Positions 54,801 to 59,800 of a stretch of DNA of 64,000 nucleotides are shown in pieces. A program made the translations under genes and the position numbers. The notes beneath the pieces are model-generated. The model worked only from the letters and a program-made list of their open reading frames with translations. It had not been told where the DNA came from and searched no databases. Position 1 is the first letter of the stretch. Each line of letters opens with the position of its first letter. The stretch is from Paenibacillus durus (GTDB taxonomy: Bacteria > Bacillota > Bacilli > Paenibacillales > Paenibacillaceae), in the NCBI RefSeq assembly GCF_000756615.1, contig NZ_CP009288.1, positions 2,418,001-2,482,000 of the forward strand, read 5' to 3'.

Positions 54801-56754
54801 CATGAATCTTCGGGCATCCTGCAACCGTTATAAGCTAACGGCAGAGGACTGTTATCAAGCATTCAGACAAACCGGACTTGAATACGGGCAAGGTCACCAA
54901 GGTATCCAACACATGTTTGTGGGGGACGGCAAAGTTTTGGCACAACTGAAACTCCCTGACAGCCTTCAACCTGAAATGCACCGTTACGTTTTACATCCAT
55001 GCCTTCTGGATTCAGCTTTGCAAGCAGCTATCGGAATGATGTTGGACCGTCCCAATATTGAGGGAGCACTTGATAAAAGCAGATTCACGGCTAGACCGGC
55101 AGTACCTTTTGCTTTGCAGGAGTTGAAGATCTATCACCCTTGCAGCGCCGAGATGTGGGCATGGATTCGGTATAGTCCCGATTATTCAGATGAAAAGAAA
55201 GTGCTTAAGCTGGACATTGATCTTTGCAACACTGAAGGCACCGTGTGTGTTAGGTTGCTCGGCTTTTCTTCCAGACCATTTGACAAAGAGACAGAAGAGA
55301 GTTTATCCCAGGGCGCTACTGATATTATGTTGCTTGAACCTTATTGGCAAGAGCATCCGTTTGAACACGCAGGAGCTGCATTGAAATACCGTAATCATGT
55401 CGTTCTGTTATGTGGTTCACATGTTCATTTGTTGCATGAACTAACGGATGGGGTTGAAGGTATTCAATTCATATCGGTGTCTGCAAACGAAAATTCAGCT
55501 GAAGTGGAAAACTGGTTTCAAACCAGCGCGCTGCAGGTGTTCATTGAACTTCAGAGCTTATTTAAGGCAGAGCCCGATGGTCAACTGTTAGTACAAATCG
55601 TTGTCCCTGAAAAGGGTACTCAACGGCTCTATGCCGCGCTTACGGGTATGCTGCAAAGTGCGAGACTGGAATATCCAAGATTTATTGGACAACTAATTGA
55701 AGTTGAGGAGAACACAAGAGCTTCTAACATGACTGAAATTTTGCTGAAAAACGGATGCGAGCCGCAGAACAGTTGGATCCGACATGTCCCGAATCGGCGG
55801 GAGCTGGCAAGCTGGAGAGCGCTTGAAGTACAAAATAAAACCGAGGAATTGGTGTGGCGGGACGGAGGAGTCTACTTGATCACAGGCGGAGCGGGGAAGC
55901 TTGGTCTTCTATTCGCAAAAGAAATTGCGCTGCGGGTCAAGCGTCCCATGCTCACCCTTATTGGCAGATCACCGATTAATGAAGCGTTGCAGGGGGCTCT
56001 TGAGAATTTAGAACAATTGGGAGCATTAGTGAGCTACCGTCAGGTCGATGTTACGGATGAGCGGGCTGTCCGGGAACTAATTGAAGAAATGAAAAAGGAG
56101 TATGGGACCTTAAACGGCATCATTCATAGTGCAGGTGTTATCCGGGATAGCCTCTTTTTGAATAAAACAAAAGAAGAGTGGCTTGAAGTAATGGCACCGA
56201 AAGTAGCGGGGACCGTTTATCTGGATCGTTTTACCCGGGGCGAGGACCTTGATTTCTTTATTCTCTTTTCCTCCGGTACAGCAGTAATCGGAAATTCAGG
56301 CCAGAGCGATTATGCAACAGCTAATGCTTTTATGGATGTGTATGCATCCTACCGTCAGGCTGAAACAGCATTGGGGAATCGAAAGGGGAGAACCTTGTCG
56401 ATCAATTGGCCTTTATGGCAAGACGGCGGTATGCGGGTAGAAGAAGCTACCGAAATAATGATGCGTCAGAAGCTGGGAATAGTTCCGATGAAAACAGAAA
56501 AAGGTATCGGTGCATTGATTGCTGCACTGGTCTCTTCCAAGTCCCAGATCATGGTTATGGAAGGTAATGTTTCTCTAATGAAACGCGCAATAGAAATGGA
56601 AAAAGCAATCGTGTCGTCTCCTGAGGCACAATTTCCGCAAGAAGACGTTGTCAAAGACCCGGTGTACTTCAACATTGTTAAAAGGGTGTTAAGTGGAGAA
56701 TTGACTGAAGAACAATTCGTAGAGATTCTTTTAAAAGAGTCCTTGTATTCGTAA
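36805..56754 (+). CDS. Gene F: giant trans-AT PKS, cMT-ACP-ER and four following KS blocks
   Basis: This has 6,649 residues. Order: a cMT (1-385; intact GIYKNNPIADYFN; SAM motif at about 191); ACP Ser468; an MDR-type enoylreductase (573-902; NFGDLLCVRG, TAAGGTGLLA at 723). KS1 has Cys1093, then DH (His1567, Asp1738), KR (Tyr2183), ACP-like with Pro2372 for Ser, and ACP Ser2476. KS2 has Cys2779, then a dead DH (about 3234-3528; Leu3265 for His, Val for Asp) and ACP Ser3628, with no KR. KS3 has Cys3876, then a dead DH (Ser4352 for His), KR (about 4864-5090, Tyr5011; GVESRV lacks the B-type Asp) and ACP Ser5170. KS4 has Cys5418, then DH (about 5864-6160; His5894, Asp6069, YGQ for YGP) and KR (Tyr6503). 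It ends in a docking element (IVKRVLSGELTEEQFVEILL). All four KS keep both His. It holds one copy of the 5.13-kb repeat and both copies of a 2.2-kb repeat. GGGAGG lies 8 bases before ATG. Confidence 0.97.
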   Translation: MSDQANVPGQHQIPVELRDHTDQLRVWLAKLLYIQLQTMGLFEGRYSTTDELLTANGLNKQFKRWMEESLAILTREQYVLLEGEHWVTAQTSLNTINMWQEWEEKKQIWLQSSGIRPQVILAETALRALPDILAGRQLATNVLFPDSSMDLVEGIYKNNPIADYFNEVLGGQLAAIVDEKLKQNAFARIRIIEFGAGTGGTSKAALEKLKPYAHIIDEYCYTDISKAFLLHAEQKYGPEYPFLTYKTVDVSKPLRQQTVNEAEYDVVIAANVLHATANIRQTLRNIKAALKKNGRLLLNEITDNTLFAHLTFGLLEGWWLYEDSALRIPGCPGLFPKTWKKVLGSEGFRKISFPVQEAVEWGQQIIISESDGVIVQRADQARTENQFRTEPVLSEHQKNVSLDYPKKQTSSRNAILNMQNNLIAEDFTDQMIRDHVRTIIRDSIETSLKMKQSQIDDDQSFAEYGVDSIIAVNLINLINNQTGIVMQTTVLFDYNNVNSLTRHMINEYRAAIVSRIKVDASPALPPLEYMQEPLNKTIRAEATASSGSRNSETAEAAAEEISVTSIQTDHESEFMYYKVVLEKPGDIEDIKLVQDQTRCVQDHEVQIAVRAFSLNFGDLLCVRGLYPTMPPYPFTPGFEASGVIVKVGKSVKDLRRGDEVIAMMGDQLGGHASMIICPAAHVVKKPRGLTFEEACSLPAVAITILDVFQKAKPQQGERILIQTAAGGTGLLAVQLAQHYGLEIYATAGSEAKLAYLKQLGVPHGINYLEQDFEAEIRRLTKGKGVDIVINTLSGDAIQKGLACLSPGGRYVEIAMTALKSAKNIDLSMLSNNQTFYSIDLRRLAFDNHEVIRAYLDDMAVLIEQDVIRPTIFTSYSLEQIREAYYSIQNRNNIGKIIVYIPERYLYQEPAINTPESTNHLLAYNVHETPTAKEEIAIIGISGRFAKSQNPEQLWQHLLQGDDLIGEVTRWDLDKFHTKDKSYCKHGSFIEDMDRFDPLFFNISGVEATYMDPQQRIFLEESWKALEDAGYAGTRVQGLQCGVYVGCSGMDYQSIFGNQAPPQAFWGNANSVVPARIAYYLNLQGPAITVDTACSSSLVAIHLACQSLWAKETDMGLAGGVFVQSTPGFYVASDRAGMLSPTGRCHTFDERADGFVPGEGAGVVVLKRLREAIADNDQIYGVIRGSGINQDGTTNGITAPSAKSQERLEQRVYDTFAINPEHIQLVEAHGTGTKLGDPIEFHALTKAFRKYTDKKQFCAIGSVKTNIGHTATAAGVAGLLKILLSMRHKAFAPSLHFKQRNAQIQLKESPFYVPTISMEWDVDTDRRRCAAISSFGFSGTNAHMVIEEAPELPHSSVEKPGYLIVLSARTADQLRLQVQQLVNYGEQMPHVHCGNMSYTLLMGRKHMEFRLACIARSLNEMATLLTRWLAKGSSPQVTVSHGNINLSRERSSLIRYGNECLQKCQHAINASEYLDYLGTAADLYIQGYELDFGLLFPNNGYRTISLPTYPFARERYWVPMAEASEAGDRAGSRAALLHPLLHRNLSDLLNGQRYGTTFTGEEEFLADHVVQGRKLLPGVVYLEMARAAVEQAAAWMTDKHSLLLRHVVWSRPLSVGEEPAEVQIALYPEEDGTISYDIYGQTAACGDEVYSQGNVALGSEAGKEASLDLTALRSRCSRGRVTAETCYALFQTMGLAYGPSHQAIEELYRGEGEALAKLKLPESLFDKQAECMLHPGMVDAALQASIALLAEEHLIAWDRNASDVKSREAAALPFALEEAEVLRPCASSMWAVVQYRAGRGAPEKVRKLDIALCDEAGHVCVWLRGVTSRSPEAREGLLLLEPVWEEVSERASGSEPPVYREHRVLFCESATEWTGELSARWSKAHCVRLGAAGGIAERFEVYALAVFEEIRERMKVPGEGLTLLQVVIPGSGESELVAGLTGLLRTARLENSRLVGQLIEVEAGTAADTVAEQLQAGAGYLEETHLRIAGGQLQRAGWQEYEADARGEEAAVAEQEAGAERLNRQAGQGLRHPWKAGGVYVITGGGGGLGRIFAEEIAQRAQGATLILTGRSAELPESTWRELEQLPAQVLYEPVDVTDAGAVEELMMRIRQTYGRVNGILHSAGVTRDSLIRNKTADEWREVLAPKVAGTVNLDEACREDELDLLILFSSGAGATGNIGQADYAAANAFMDRYAQRRNEQVKAGERRGRTLSVSWPLWEAGGMQVSEEQRDRLLGQTGLRPLRTETGIAALYRGLASSSSQVLVAEGNLPKLRRRLLSVSAMAAGADAWAREAHGMTAEANAQYAPALFAEEQRQEKDTLEARSFSEQAPSSFQGQASGLEAVIVRQVAELLQVEECAINPEADWSEYGLDPVQLAEVAHRLRDRQGWELSPAWLLEQPNVCEAAKYAAEQIRRIKKPDIRLLHNAEGVSMEAALTEAGLEEQAVQYVKQRLAGVIGLPESRIEADAPMEQYGIDSILIMQMTDELETDFGSLPKTLFFEYQTIRALSGYFIEAHSERLRSLLKEGKPGAASAVAQARAVAGKSGAKAAVQKRQPAVSEEPPFAARARAAAASGRRGSPWDTDLPLLGRPAFRRERLRVESHSPLAGGVVREAEQEIAIIGMAGRYPGARNVEQFWQNLRSGKDSITEIPTSRWDHRRYYDAAPGTAGKTYGQWGGFLDGVDEFDPLFFNVSPREAEMMDPQERLFMQCVYETLEDAGYTRESLSPQAVGVYVGVMYEEYQLYGAQSSIALSGNPSSIANRVSYFCNFRGPSMAVDTMCSSSLTAIHLACQSLRQQECGVAVAGGVNVSVHPNKYVMLAQGRFLSSKGRCESFGRGGDGYVPGEGVGAVLLKPLSRAVADGDRIYGVIKGSALNHGGKTNGYTVPNPKAQAEVIEQALKEAGIDARTISYVEAHGTGTSLGDPIEVAGLSKAFGGPAEKPYCAIGSAKSNIGHGESAAGIAGVTKVLLQMQHGELAPSLHAKETNPHIDFSRSPFTVQQELGPWERPVMEGEHLPRRAGISSFGAGGANAHVIIEEYRETRPNQQAAETPERPVMIVLSAKSAERLKAQAEQLLEALQSGVYGGCTLADVGYTLQVGREALEERLGLLAESLEELASKLQAYVEGADEGKATAGEGFFYRGQAKGGREALSVFAGEEEMQEMVSRWLQRGKYEKVLEVWTRGLAVNWLEQYGETEKHRPRRISLPTYPFVRDRYWAPMKSNASWHSPSAKESTVLHPLLHWNTSDLNELRYSSMISAEDPFLVTLRDHNSKMLPDVFYLEMAYAAAQLAIPEGKKNVPVCIQLRDVTWLSSAKTGDKPLELHIGLYSEVTDAVSYEIYGGKAGSNEEIYSYGRAIRDGIEEFERETLDLSKLMERFSHELDKKVYNDAFKTMNMDNSGFLSEIERVYMGENEILMKFLQPSSLPEQYTAFELPMESVVAALQTGIGWINGGFSIAEEKIETLRTVKPVALELLEVVSRGNACWARIQIRTVSHEERLWPKLDMVWYDDTGAAFMRLKGLQLDGAENHSLPDRVIPDEQTNNLNQALVIEEELQTVGQLNPLEQHTEDSSRTEEPNAINKVQGRRLELRGMNLTECVQWELKELAGRTLKLKKDLIDPEENLAEFGFDSISLTEFASVLSRHYEIELTPAVFFGRSTLNELARYLEQEYTQVLNDKYGEAIEDQPVSETPARSKPTTGIKETGYRAAGSSRFAARTRRGLETSESIAIIGISGRFPEARDVDEMWSILVQGKDAVREVPGERFSRTGPVAWKCGLVPGVREFDPRFFEISPREAESMDPRQRLLLQESWRALEDASYGKKQLSSGKVGMFVGVENNEYLQFVGLNGPLTSNHNAVLAARLAYLLDLNGPNMAINTACSSGLAAVHQACTSLRGGECDTAIASGVSLLLTERGFEAMSQAGMLSEDGRCYAFDKRANGMVPGEAIAVVVLKRLSQAEADGDSIYGVIKGSGMNYDGKTNGITAPSGVAQTALMNDVYTRYGIQAERMEYIVTHGTGTRLGDPVEVNALQEAFKSRSMKQGYCALTSAKTNFGHTLAASGVVSLISLVQAMRHETIPASLHCEKESEYIRWSESPFYVNKTNQPWPKKGSPRLGAVSAFGISGTNVHLVVESYEGRRNEAVLERAPYYVLALSAKTEGALAQKVQDMIEALESGRAGQSSMAEISYTLLEGRQHFRHRCAIVVQSREDAVYVWKQAGGSEKPGNLFQGTVTREFTGQKMIQEHGNELLKQSLKEVEAPAKYRDILYVLADLYCQGYALDWEQMYGEPAPRRVNLPTYPFAKEEYWVTKEEVNGPIVTGEKAVTLLHPLVHRNTSDLNEQRYSSTFTGMETFLRGSKGLDSKQLPDAAHLEMARAAVQLAVQGAETDINVPVKMQLRDIKWVNPAVVAKEPLQVHIGLYPEEDGTLRYELFSRTETVGEEVVWSQGSAFLDAAAQKEEQPLNVAQIMERCRRIEPAAEQGHIQGHTQKSLHWPMEQYYLGAGEALVKLPRSDAALKPQGLVLDPQLLDAAIQAAADVTNGTPSRFHAAAETKTTASSKLVALESLDILSGGQAVWAWIRTREDTTELAESHAYEKTRKFDITLCDDAGQICFCIDGLQLREEEQQELGAQVAAAAEPNRTEATRLMTFEEVWEEANDALQVQTEVKTLVCLLSGRENQEALRTMLARRSPQTQVAFIAQPAPEQDGIHAAAGEACQTAFRCIRQEHEKVDVVLYLWPLEDPRCLREPGTIVQMLQAMAAEQVKPDRVLLAGEYTEGIERCYLDAWIGFERSLGLILPQTRLTVISRQAQAQPAGEAAWSLWPDLLWNELHTSQPQSVRYENGQRKVSLIRPVSPAAEPLPDSYGLKTGGTYLITGGLGGLGLVFARAWAPRGVNLILMGRSALDSAKQKTLEELEAAGSRSMYVQADVSEAAQVEEGLRGAKERFGAIHGLVHAAGVESRVSVLAKKAADFERVLSPKIQGTLVLEEALRAEPLAFRCYFSSSSALLGDFGSCDYAVANRFQMAYAQEQSREGSIRTVAINWPLWREGGMGAGEEEGSGMYLKTSGQRFLEKDEGVGLFEKIMREPHAQQLVMAGQPSRVHRFLGITAGPEPVKEAQQAPRKDKKPERRRPELRGKSLTECMQWELKELAGRTLKLKKDLIDPEENLAEFGFDSISLTEFASVLSRHYGIELTPAVFFGRSTLNELARYLEQEYTQVLNDKYGEAIEDQPVSETPARSKPTTGIKETGYRAAGSSRFAARTRRGLETSESIAIIGISGRFPEARDVDEMWSILVQGKDAVREVPGERFSRTGPVAWKCGLVPGVREFDPRFFEISPREAESMDPRQRLLLQESWRALEDASYGKKQLSSGKVGMFVGVENNEYLQFVGLNGPLTSNHNAVLAARLAYLLDLNGPNMAINTACSSGLAAVHQACTSLRGGECDTAIASGVSLLLTERGFEAMSQAGMLSEDGRCYAFDKRANGMVPGEAIAVVVLKRLSQAEADGDSIYGVIKGSGMNYDGKTNGITAPSGVAQTALMNDVYTRYGIQAERMEYIVTHGTGTRLGDPVEVNALQEAFKSRSMKQGYCALTSAKTNFGHTLAASGVVSLISLVQAMRHETIPASLHCEKESEYIRWSESPFYVNKTNQPWPKKGSPRLGAVSAFGISGTNVHLVVESYEGRRNEAVLERAPYYVLALSAKTEGALAQKVQDMIEALESGRAGQSSMAEISYTLLEGRQHFRHRCAIVVQSREDAVYVWKQAGGSEKPGNLFQGTVTREFTGQKMIQEHGNEMLKQSLKEVEAPAKYRDILYVLADLYCQGYALDWEQMYGEPAPRRVNLPTYPFAKEEYWVTKEEVNGPIVTGEKAVTLLHPLVHRNTSDFDEQRYSSTFSGQEFFLSDHVVQGKKLLPGVAHLEMARAALQLTMPRTDGISIHNVVWMIPIIVEKENEASEPVEVSIGLYPEEYGLIRYEIYSEEHQRNGGRVVYSQGQVSTSEVPNPIPVWDIMNLRASCNRYKLTAEDCYQAFRQTGLEYGQGHQGIQHMFVGDGKVLAQLKLPDSLQPEMHRYVLHPCLLDSALQAAIGMMLDRPNIEGALDKSRFTARPAVPFALQELKIYHPCSAEMWAWIRYSPDYSDEKKVLKLDIDLCNTEGTVCVRLLGFSSRPFDKETEESLSQGATDIMLLEPYWQEHPFEHAGAALKYRNHVVLLCGSHVHLLHELTDGVEGIQFISVSANENSAEVENWFQTSALQVFIELQSLFKAEPDGQLLVQIVVPEKGTQRLYAALTGMLQSARLEYPRFIGQLIEVEENTRASNMTEILLKNGCEPQNSWIRHVPNRRELASWRALEVQNKTEELVWRDGGVYLITGGAGKLGLLFAKEIALRVKRPMLTLIGRSPINEALQGALENLEQLGALVSYRQVDVTDERAVRELIEEMKKEYGTLNGIIHSAGVIRDSLFLNKTKEEWLEVMAPKVAGTVYLDRFTRGEDLDFFILFSSGTAVIGNSGQSDYATANAFMDVYASYRQAETALGNRKGRTLSINWPLWQDGGMRVEEATEIMMRQKLGIVPMKTEKGIGALIAALVSSKSQIMVMEGNVSLMKRAIEMEKAIVSSPEAQFPQEDVVKDPVYFNIVKRVLSGELTEEQFVEILLKESLYS
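38521..39510 (+). other. Cis enoylreductase domain after an ACP (module 8)
   Basis: An MDR-family enoylreductase reducing an alpha,beta-double bond with NADPH. Visible motifs are NFGDLLCVRGLYP, TPGFEASGVIVKVG and the nucleotide-binding TAAGGTGLLA. It lies between the module 8 ACP and the next KS, so it must reach back to the chain on that ACP. Confidence 0.9.
39601..44380 (+). other. Module 9: KS-DH-KR-ACP(dead)-ACP
   Basis: KS 39601-40857, DH about 41408-42300, KR about 42909-43620, dead ACP about 43823-44048, ACP about 44133-44380. The processing part duplicates that of module 5 almost base for base, although the two upstream KS belong to different types (DTACSSSL here, DTMCSSAL in module 5). 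An alkene is expected. Confidence 0.8.
41317..46450 (+). repeat. Repeat A, copy 3 (5,134 bp, gene F)
   Basis: Full-length partner of 19479-24612. Protein differences seen are Thr/Met in the DH, and Arg/His, Thr/Ala and Gly/Glu in the KS and post-KS region. Both ends coincide with the codons of the post-KS motif, and sequence on either side is not shared. Confidence 0.97.
43823..44048 (+). other. ACP-like domain without carrier serine (module 9)
   Basis: Repeat-A counterpart of the module 5 domain, with the same GLDPVQ and Pro2372 (codon at 43918-43920). Keeping the same loss in both copies fits either recent copying or a tolerated structural role. Confidence 0.85.
44643..47830 (+). other. 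Module 10: KS-DH(dead)-ACP, no KR
   Basis: KS 44643-45914; DH-derived region about 46504-47390 with Leu for the catalytic His and Val for the Asp; ACP about 47570-47830. No KR is present between the DH-like region and the ACP. The expected outcome is an unreduced beta-ketone. Confidence 0.75.
47578..49803 (+). repeat. Repeat B, copy 1 (about 2.2 kb, gene F)
   Basis: Matches 52204-54429 at offset 4,626, without indels and with under a dozen substitutions seen (for example Val/Met, Glu/Gly and Leu/Met). It covers ACP-KS-post-KS and the first codons of the next DH (HRNTSD), after which the copies diverge sharply: an inactive DH here, an active one at copy 2. Confidence 0.96.
47968..52450 (+). 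other. Module 11: KS-DH(dead)-KR-ACP
   Basis: KS 47968-49200, DH-derived region about 49768-50660 (Ser for His, Asp kept), KR about 51394-52060, ACP about 52195-52450. The expected product is a hydroxyl. Its KR reads GVESRV at the LxD site, unlike the GVxRDS of its neighbours, so the opposite (A-type, L) configuration is likely. Confidence 0.75.
49771..50066 (+). repeat. Repeat D, copy 1 (296 bp, dead DH start, gene F)
   Basis: Matches 59332-59627 at offset 9,561 with about four substitutions seen. It encodes the beginning of the dead DH in which the catalytic His is Ser. Downstream of it the two DH-derived regions are only distantly alike. Confidence 0.93.
52204..54429 (+). repeat. Repeat B, copy 2 (about 2.2 kb, gene F)
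   Basis: Partner of 47578-49803, separated from it by about 2.4 kb carrying a dead DH and a KR. Together the copies give a direct ACP-KS, DH-KR, ACP-KS arrangement. Confidence 0.96.
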
Positions 56755-56784
56755 ATTTGGACAAAATCCAGCTGTACCGCACTC

Positions 56785-56834
56785 AAGCGGCCATGTTTGT
56801 CTATGCCAGTTCAATATATAAGCATGGCCGGCTT
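56785..56834 (+). other. Hairpin in the F/G gap
   Basis: AAGCGGCCATG (56785-56795) can pair with CATGGCCGGCTT (56823-56834) with one bulged base, around a 27-base loop. No U-run follows. It may affect message stability or processing between F and G; no function is shown. Confidence 0.4.
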
Positions 56835-56854
56835 AGGATGCATCATTTAAGCAC

Positions 56855-56860
56855 AGGGAG
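56855..56860 (+). promoter_or_regulatory. Ribosome site for gene G
   Basis: AGGGAG, 8 bases before ATG 56869. The preceding GCACAGGGAG is identical to the sequence before gene F (from 36787), suggesting a shared leader segment. Confidence 0.8.
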
Positions 56861-56868
56861 TTGATCGG

Positions 56869-59800
56869 ATGAAAGACGACCTATATCAAATGTACAAGGA
56901 TATTAAGGCGCATAAAATAAATCAACATGATGCTGTCAGTCAACTAACCTCTCTTATGTCACGAACAGTTAAAATTCAGAACAACTCTGAACGTAAGAGC
57001 GGGAACCAAATAGACAAATCTTTATTTGACAAGGTACTGGCAACTATCGTAGAGGCTGTTTCCGGTCTTTTGAAGGTCAACGCAGAAGAAATTGAAGCTG
57101 ATGTGGAATTAGGCGAGTATGGTCTCGATTCGATCATGCTGACGGAACTGACGAATACGCTCAACCGGGATTACCAAATGAACCTGACACCTGCACTGTT
57201 CTTTGAGTATCCAACGCTGCAAGAGTTTACCGAGTATGTGATCAGAACATACCGACACGTGTTTACAGAGCGTTTTTCAGAGAAAGAACGTTTGGTACAG
57301 GCTCAGGAAACTATCACCAAACCGGTGTCAACAAAAGCCCGGGAGGCGTCACTGGCAACGAAACACAACCGTTTTGCGAGATTTTCATCTTTACATGCCC
57401 AAGAAAACCGAACGGACGGCTCCGAACAGGAAGCCATTGCGATCGTCGGTATGAGCGGGATCTTCCCAATGGCTGCCAATACGGAAGAGTTGTGGAAGAA
57501 CCTGTTGGAGGGACGGGACTGCATTTCGGAGATTCCGCCGTCCCGGTGGGACTGGAGAGCCCATTACGGCGATCCGCTGAAGGAAGCGAACAAGACCAAC
57601 ATCAAATGGGGCGGTTTCATTGAAGGCGTGGATGAGTTCGACCCCGGTTTCTTCGGTATTTCTCCAAGAGAAGCGGAGTTGATGGACCCGCAGCAGCGGC
57701 TGCTGATGCTTTATGTATGGAAAACGATTGAGGATGCAGGATACTCGGCGCAAAGCCTGTCCGGAAGCAAGCTGGGCTTGTTCGTGGGGACGTCAGGCAC
57801 AGGCTACAGCAATCTGATCGCGCGGTCAAGCCTAACGATTGAAGGATATACCTCGACCGGAATTGTGCCGTCGGTAGGTCCAAACCGGATGAGTTATTTC
57901 CTGAATGTGCATGGGCCAAGCGAACCGATTGAGACGGCTTGTTCCAGTTCCCTGGTCGCCATCCATCGGGCAGTTACAGCGATGAAGAATGGGGATTGTG
58001 ATGCAGCGATTGTCGGCGGAATCAATACCATCCTAACCCCGGAGGGACATATCAGCCTGAACAAGGCTGGCATGTTGAGCGAGGACGGGCGATGCAGAAC
58101 CTTTTCGGAGCAGGCTAACGGTTATGTACGCAGTGAAGGTGCCGGGATGCTGATGATTAAACGGCTGAAGGATGCGGAGCAGGCAGGGGACCATATCTAT
58201 GGGCTGATTCGCGGAACGAACGAAAACCATGGTGGCCGGGCAAACTCGCTGACGGCGCCAAATCCTAAAGCGCAGGCCGAGCTGTTGTCTCATGCATACC
58301 GGAAGGCGGGCATCGACCCGAGAACCGTTGGTTATATTGAGACCCACGGAACGGGGACACCATTGGGCGACCCAATTGAAGTGAACGGGCTGAAGGCGTC
58401 GTTCCGGGAGCTCTATCAGGCGACCGGGGATGAGCGGGTTAAGGAAGCCCACTGCGGACTGGGCTCGGTCAAAACGAATATCGGGCATTTGGAAATGGCG
58501 GCGGGAATCGCAGGTGTCATTAAGGTGTTGCTGCAGATGAAGTACAAGAAGCTGGTTCCTAACCTGCATTTGGATACCCTCAATCCCTATATCCAGTTGG
58601 AAGGCAGCCCGTTCTATCTGGTATGGGAAACCCGGGAGTGGAAAACGATAACAGACGAGAACGGGAAGGAGATGCCGAGAAGGGCAGGTGTGAGCTCGTT
58701 TGGCTTTGGCGGAGTGAACGCGCATATCATTATTGAAGAGTACAGGGGGAATCGGAGCGTAAAGAAGACGAAAGAAGGGGGGGTTACACCGGAACGGCCG
58801 GCAATGATCGTGTTGTCGGCAAAGAATGGAGAGCGGTTGAAGGAACAGGCACGGCAGCTGCTGGAAGCAGTTCGTCAGGGCAAGTATGAGAACAGCGATA
58901 TGGAAGACATCGCATACACCTTGCAGGTGGGACGGGAAGCAATGGAGGAGCGTCTGGGAATACTGGCGGGAACGATGGAGGAACTGAAGGCCAGACTGAG
59001 TCTGTTTGTGGAGGGGAAAGAAGAAAACGGAGAAGGCGGGGGACTCTACCGGGGGCAAGTGAAACGCGGCAAAGATGCGCTGTTGTCTTTGACCAGTGAC
59101 GAAGAGATGCAGGAGGTCGTCAGCAAGTGGCTGCAACGGGGAAAGTACGGCAAAGTACTGGAGCTTTGGACCACGGGATTTACGATGGATTGGGCGGTTA
59201 TGTATGGAGACGACAAGCCGTCCCGGATCAGCCTGCCGACCTACCCGTTTGCACGGGAGCGGTACTGGGTGCCGTTGATTGAAGCAAAAGAAAGGGGTGC
59301 TTTCGGAGAAAGCACGACAACAACAAAATTGCATCCGCTGGTACACCGGAACACGTCTGATTTAAATGAGCAGCGGTACAGCTCGACATTCACCGGAATG
59401 GAAACGTTTCTTAGAGGCAGTAAGGGATTGGACAGCAAGCAACTGCCCGATGCGGCCCATCTGGAGATGGCACGTGCGGCGGTGCAGCTCGCCGTCCAGG
59501 GAGCTGAGACGGACATAAATGTTCCGGTGAAGATGCAGCTTAGGGATATCAAGTGGGTCAATCCTGCCGTGGTGGCAAAAGAGCCGCTTCAGGTGCATAT
59601 CGGCCTGTATCCGAAAGAAGACGGGACTTTAATCTACGAAATTTACGGTGAAACGGGGACAGGCAATTCGGAGATTTTTAGCCAGGGTCTTGCGTTGCCG
59701 ACTCTGCGTCCAGAGAAGGACTCAACTTCTCTGGATTTGACAGAGCTGATGAACCGATGTACCCGGAGGAGATATGCTCGTGAGCAGTTTGAAGCTAAAG

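Larger units (their letters stand above)
52594..57250 (+). other. Module 12: KS-DH-KR | ACP, split over F/G
   Basis: KS 52594-53826, DH about 54394-55280, KR about 55864-56600 on gene F; ACP about 57020-57250 on gene G. The DH keeps His5894 and Asp6069 (YGQ for YGP) and the KR keeps its catalytic residues and GVIRDSL. An alkene is expected. Matching docking segments occur at the F tail and G head. Confidence 0.75.

Noticed and set aside
56755..56868. Promoter or intrinsic terminator in the F/G gap
   Set aside because: TTGTCT and TATATA are only about 12 bases apart, and the hairpin has no following U-run. Module 12 is shared by F and G, so co-transcription is expected.
58033..59346. Long minus-strand open frame of 437 codons
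   Set aside because: It lies antisense to a KS-post-KS region with intact catalytic motifs. Its translation is rich in His, Arg, Gln and Pro without domain motifs, and near-identical antisense frames recur at every repeat copy. It is a shadow of the GC-rich coding strand.
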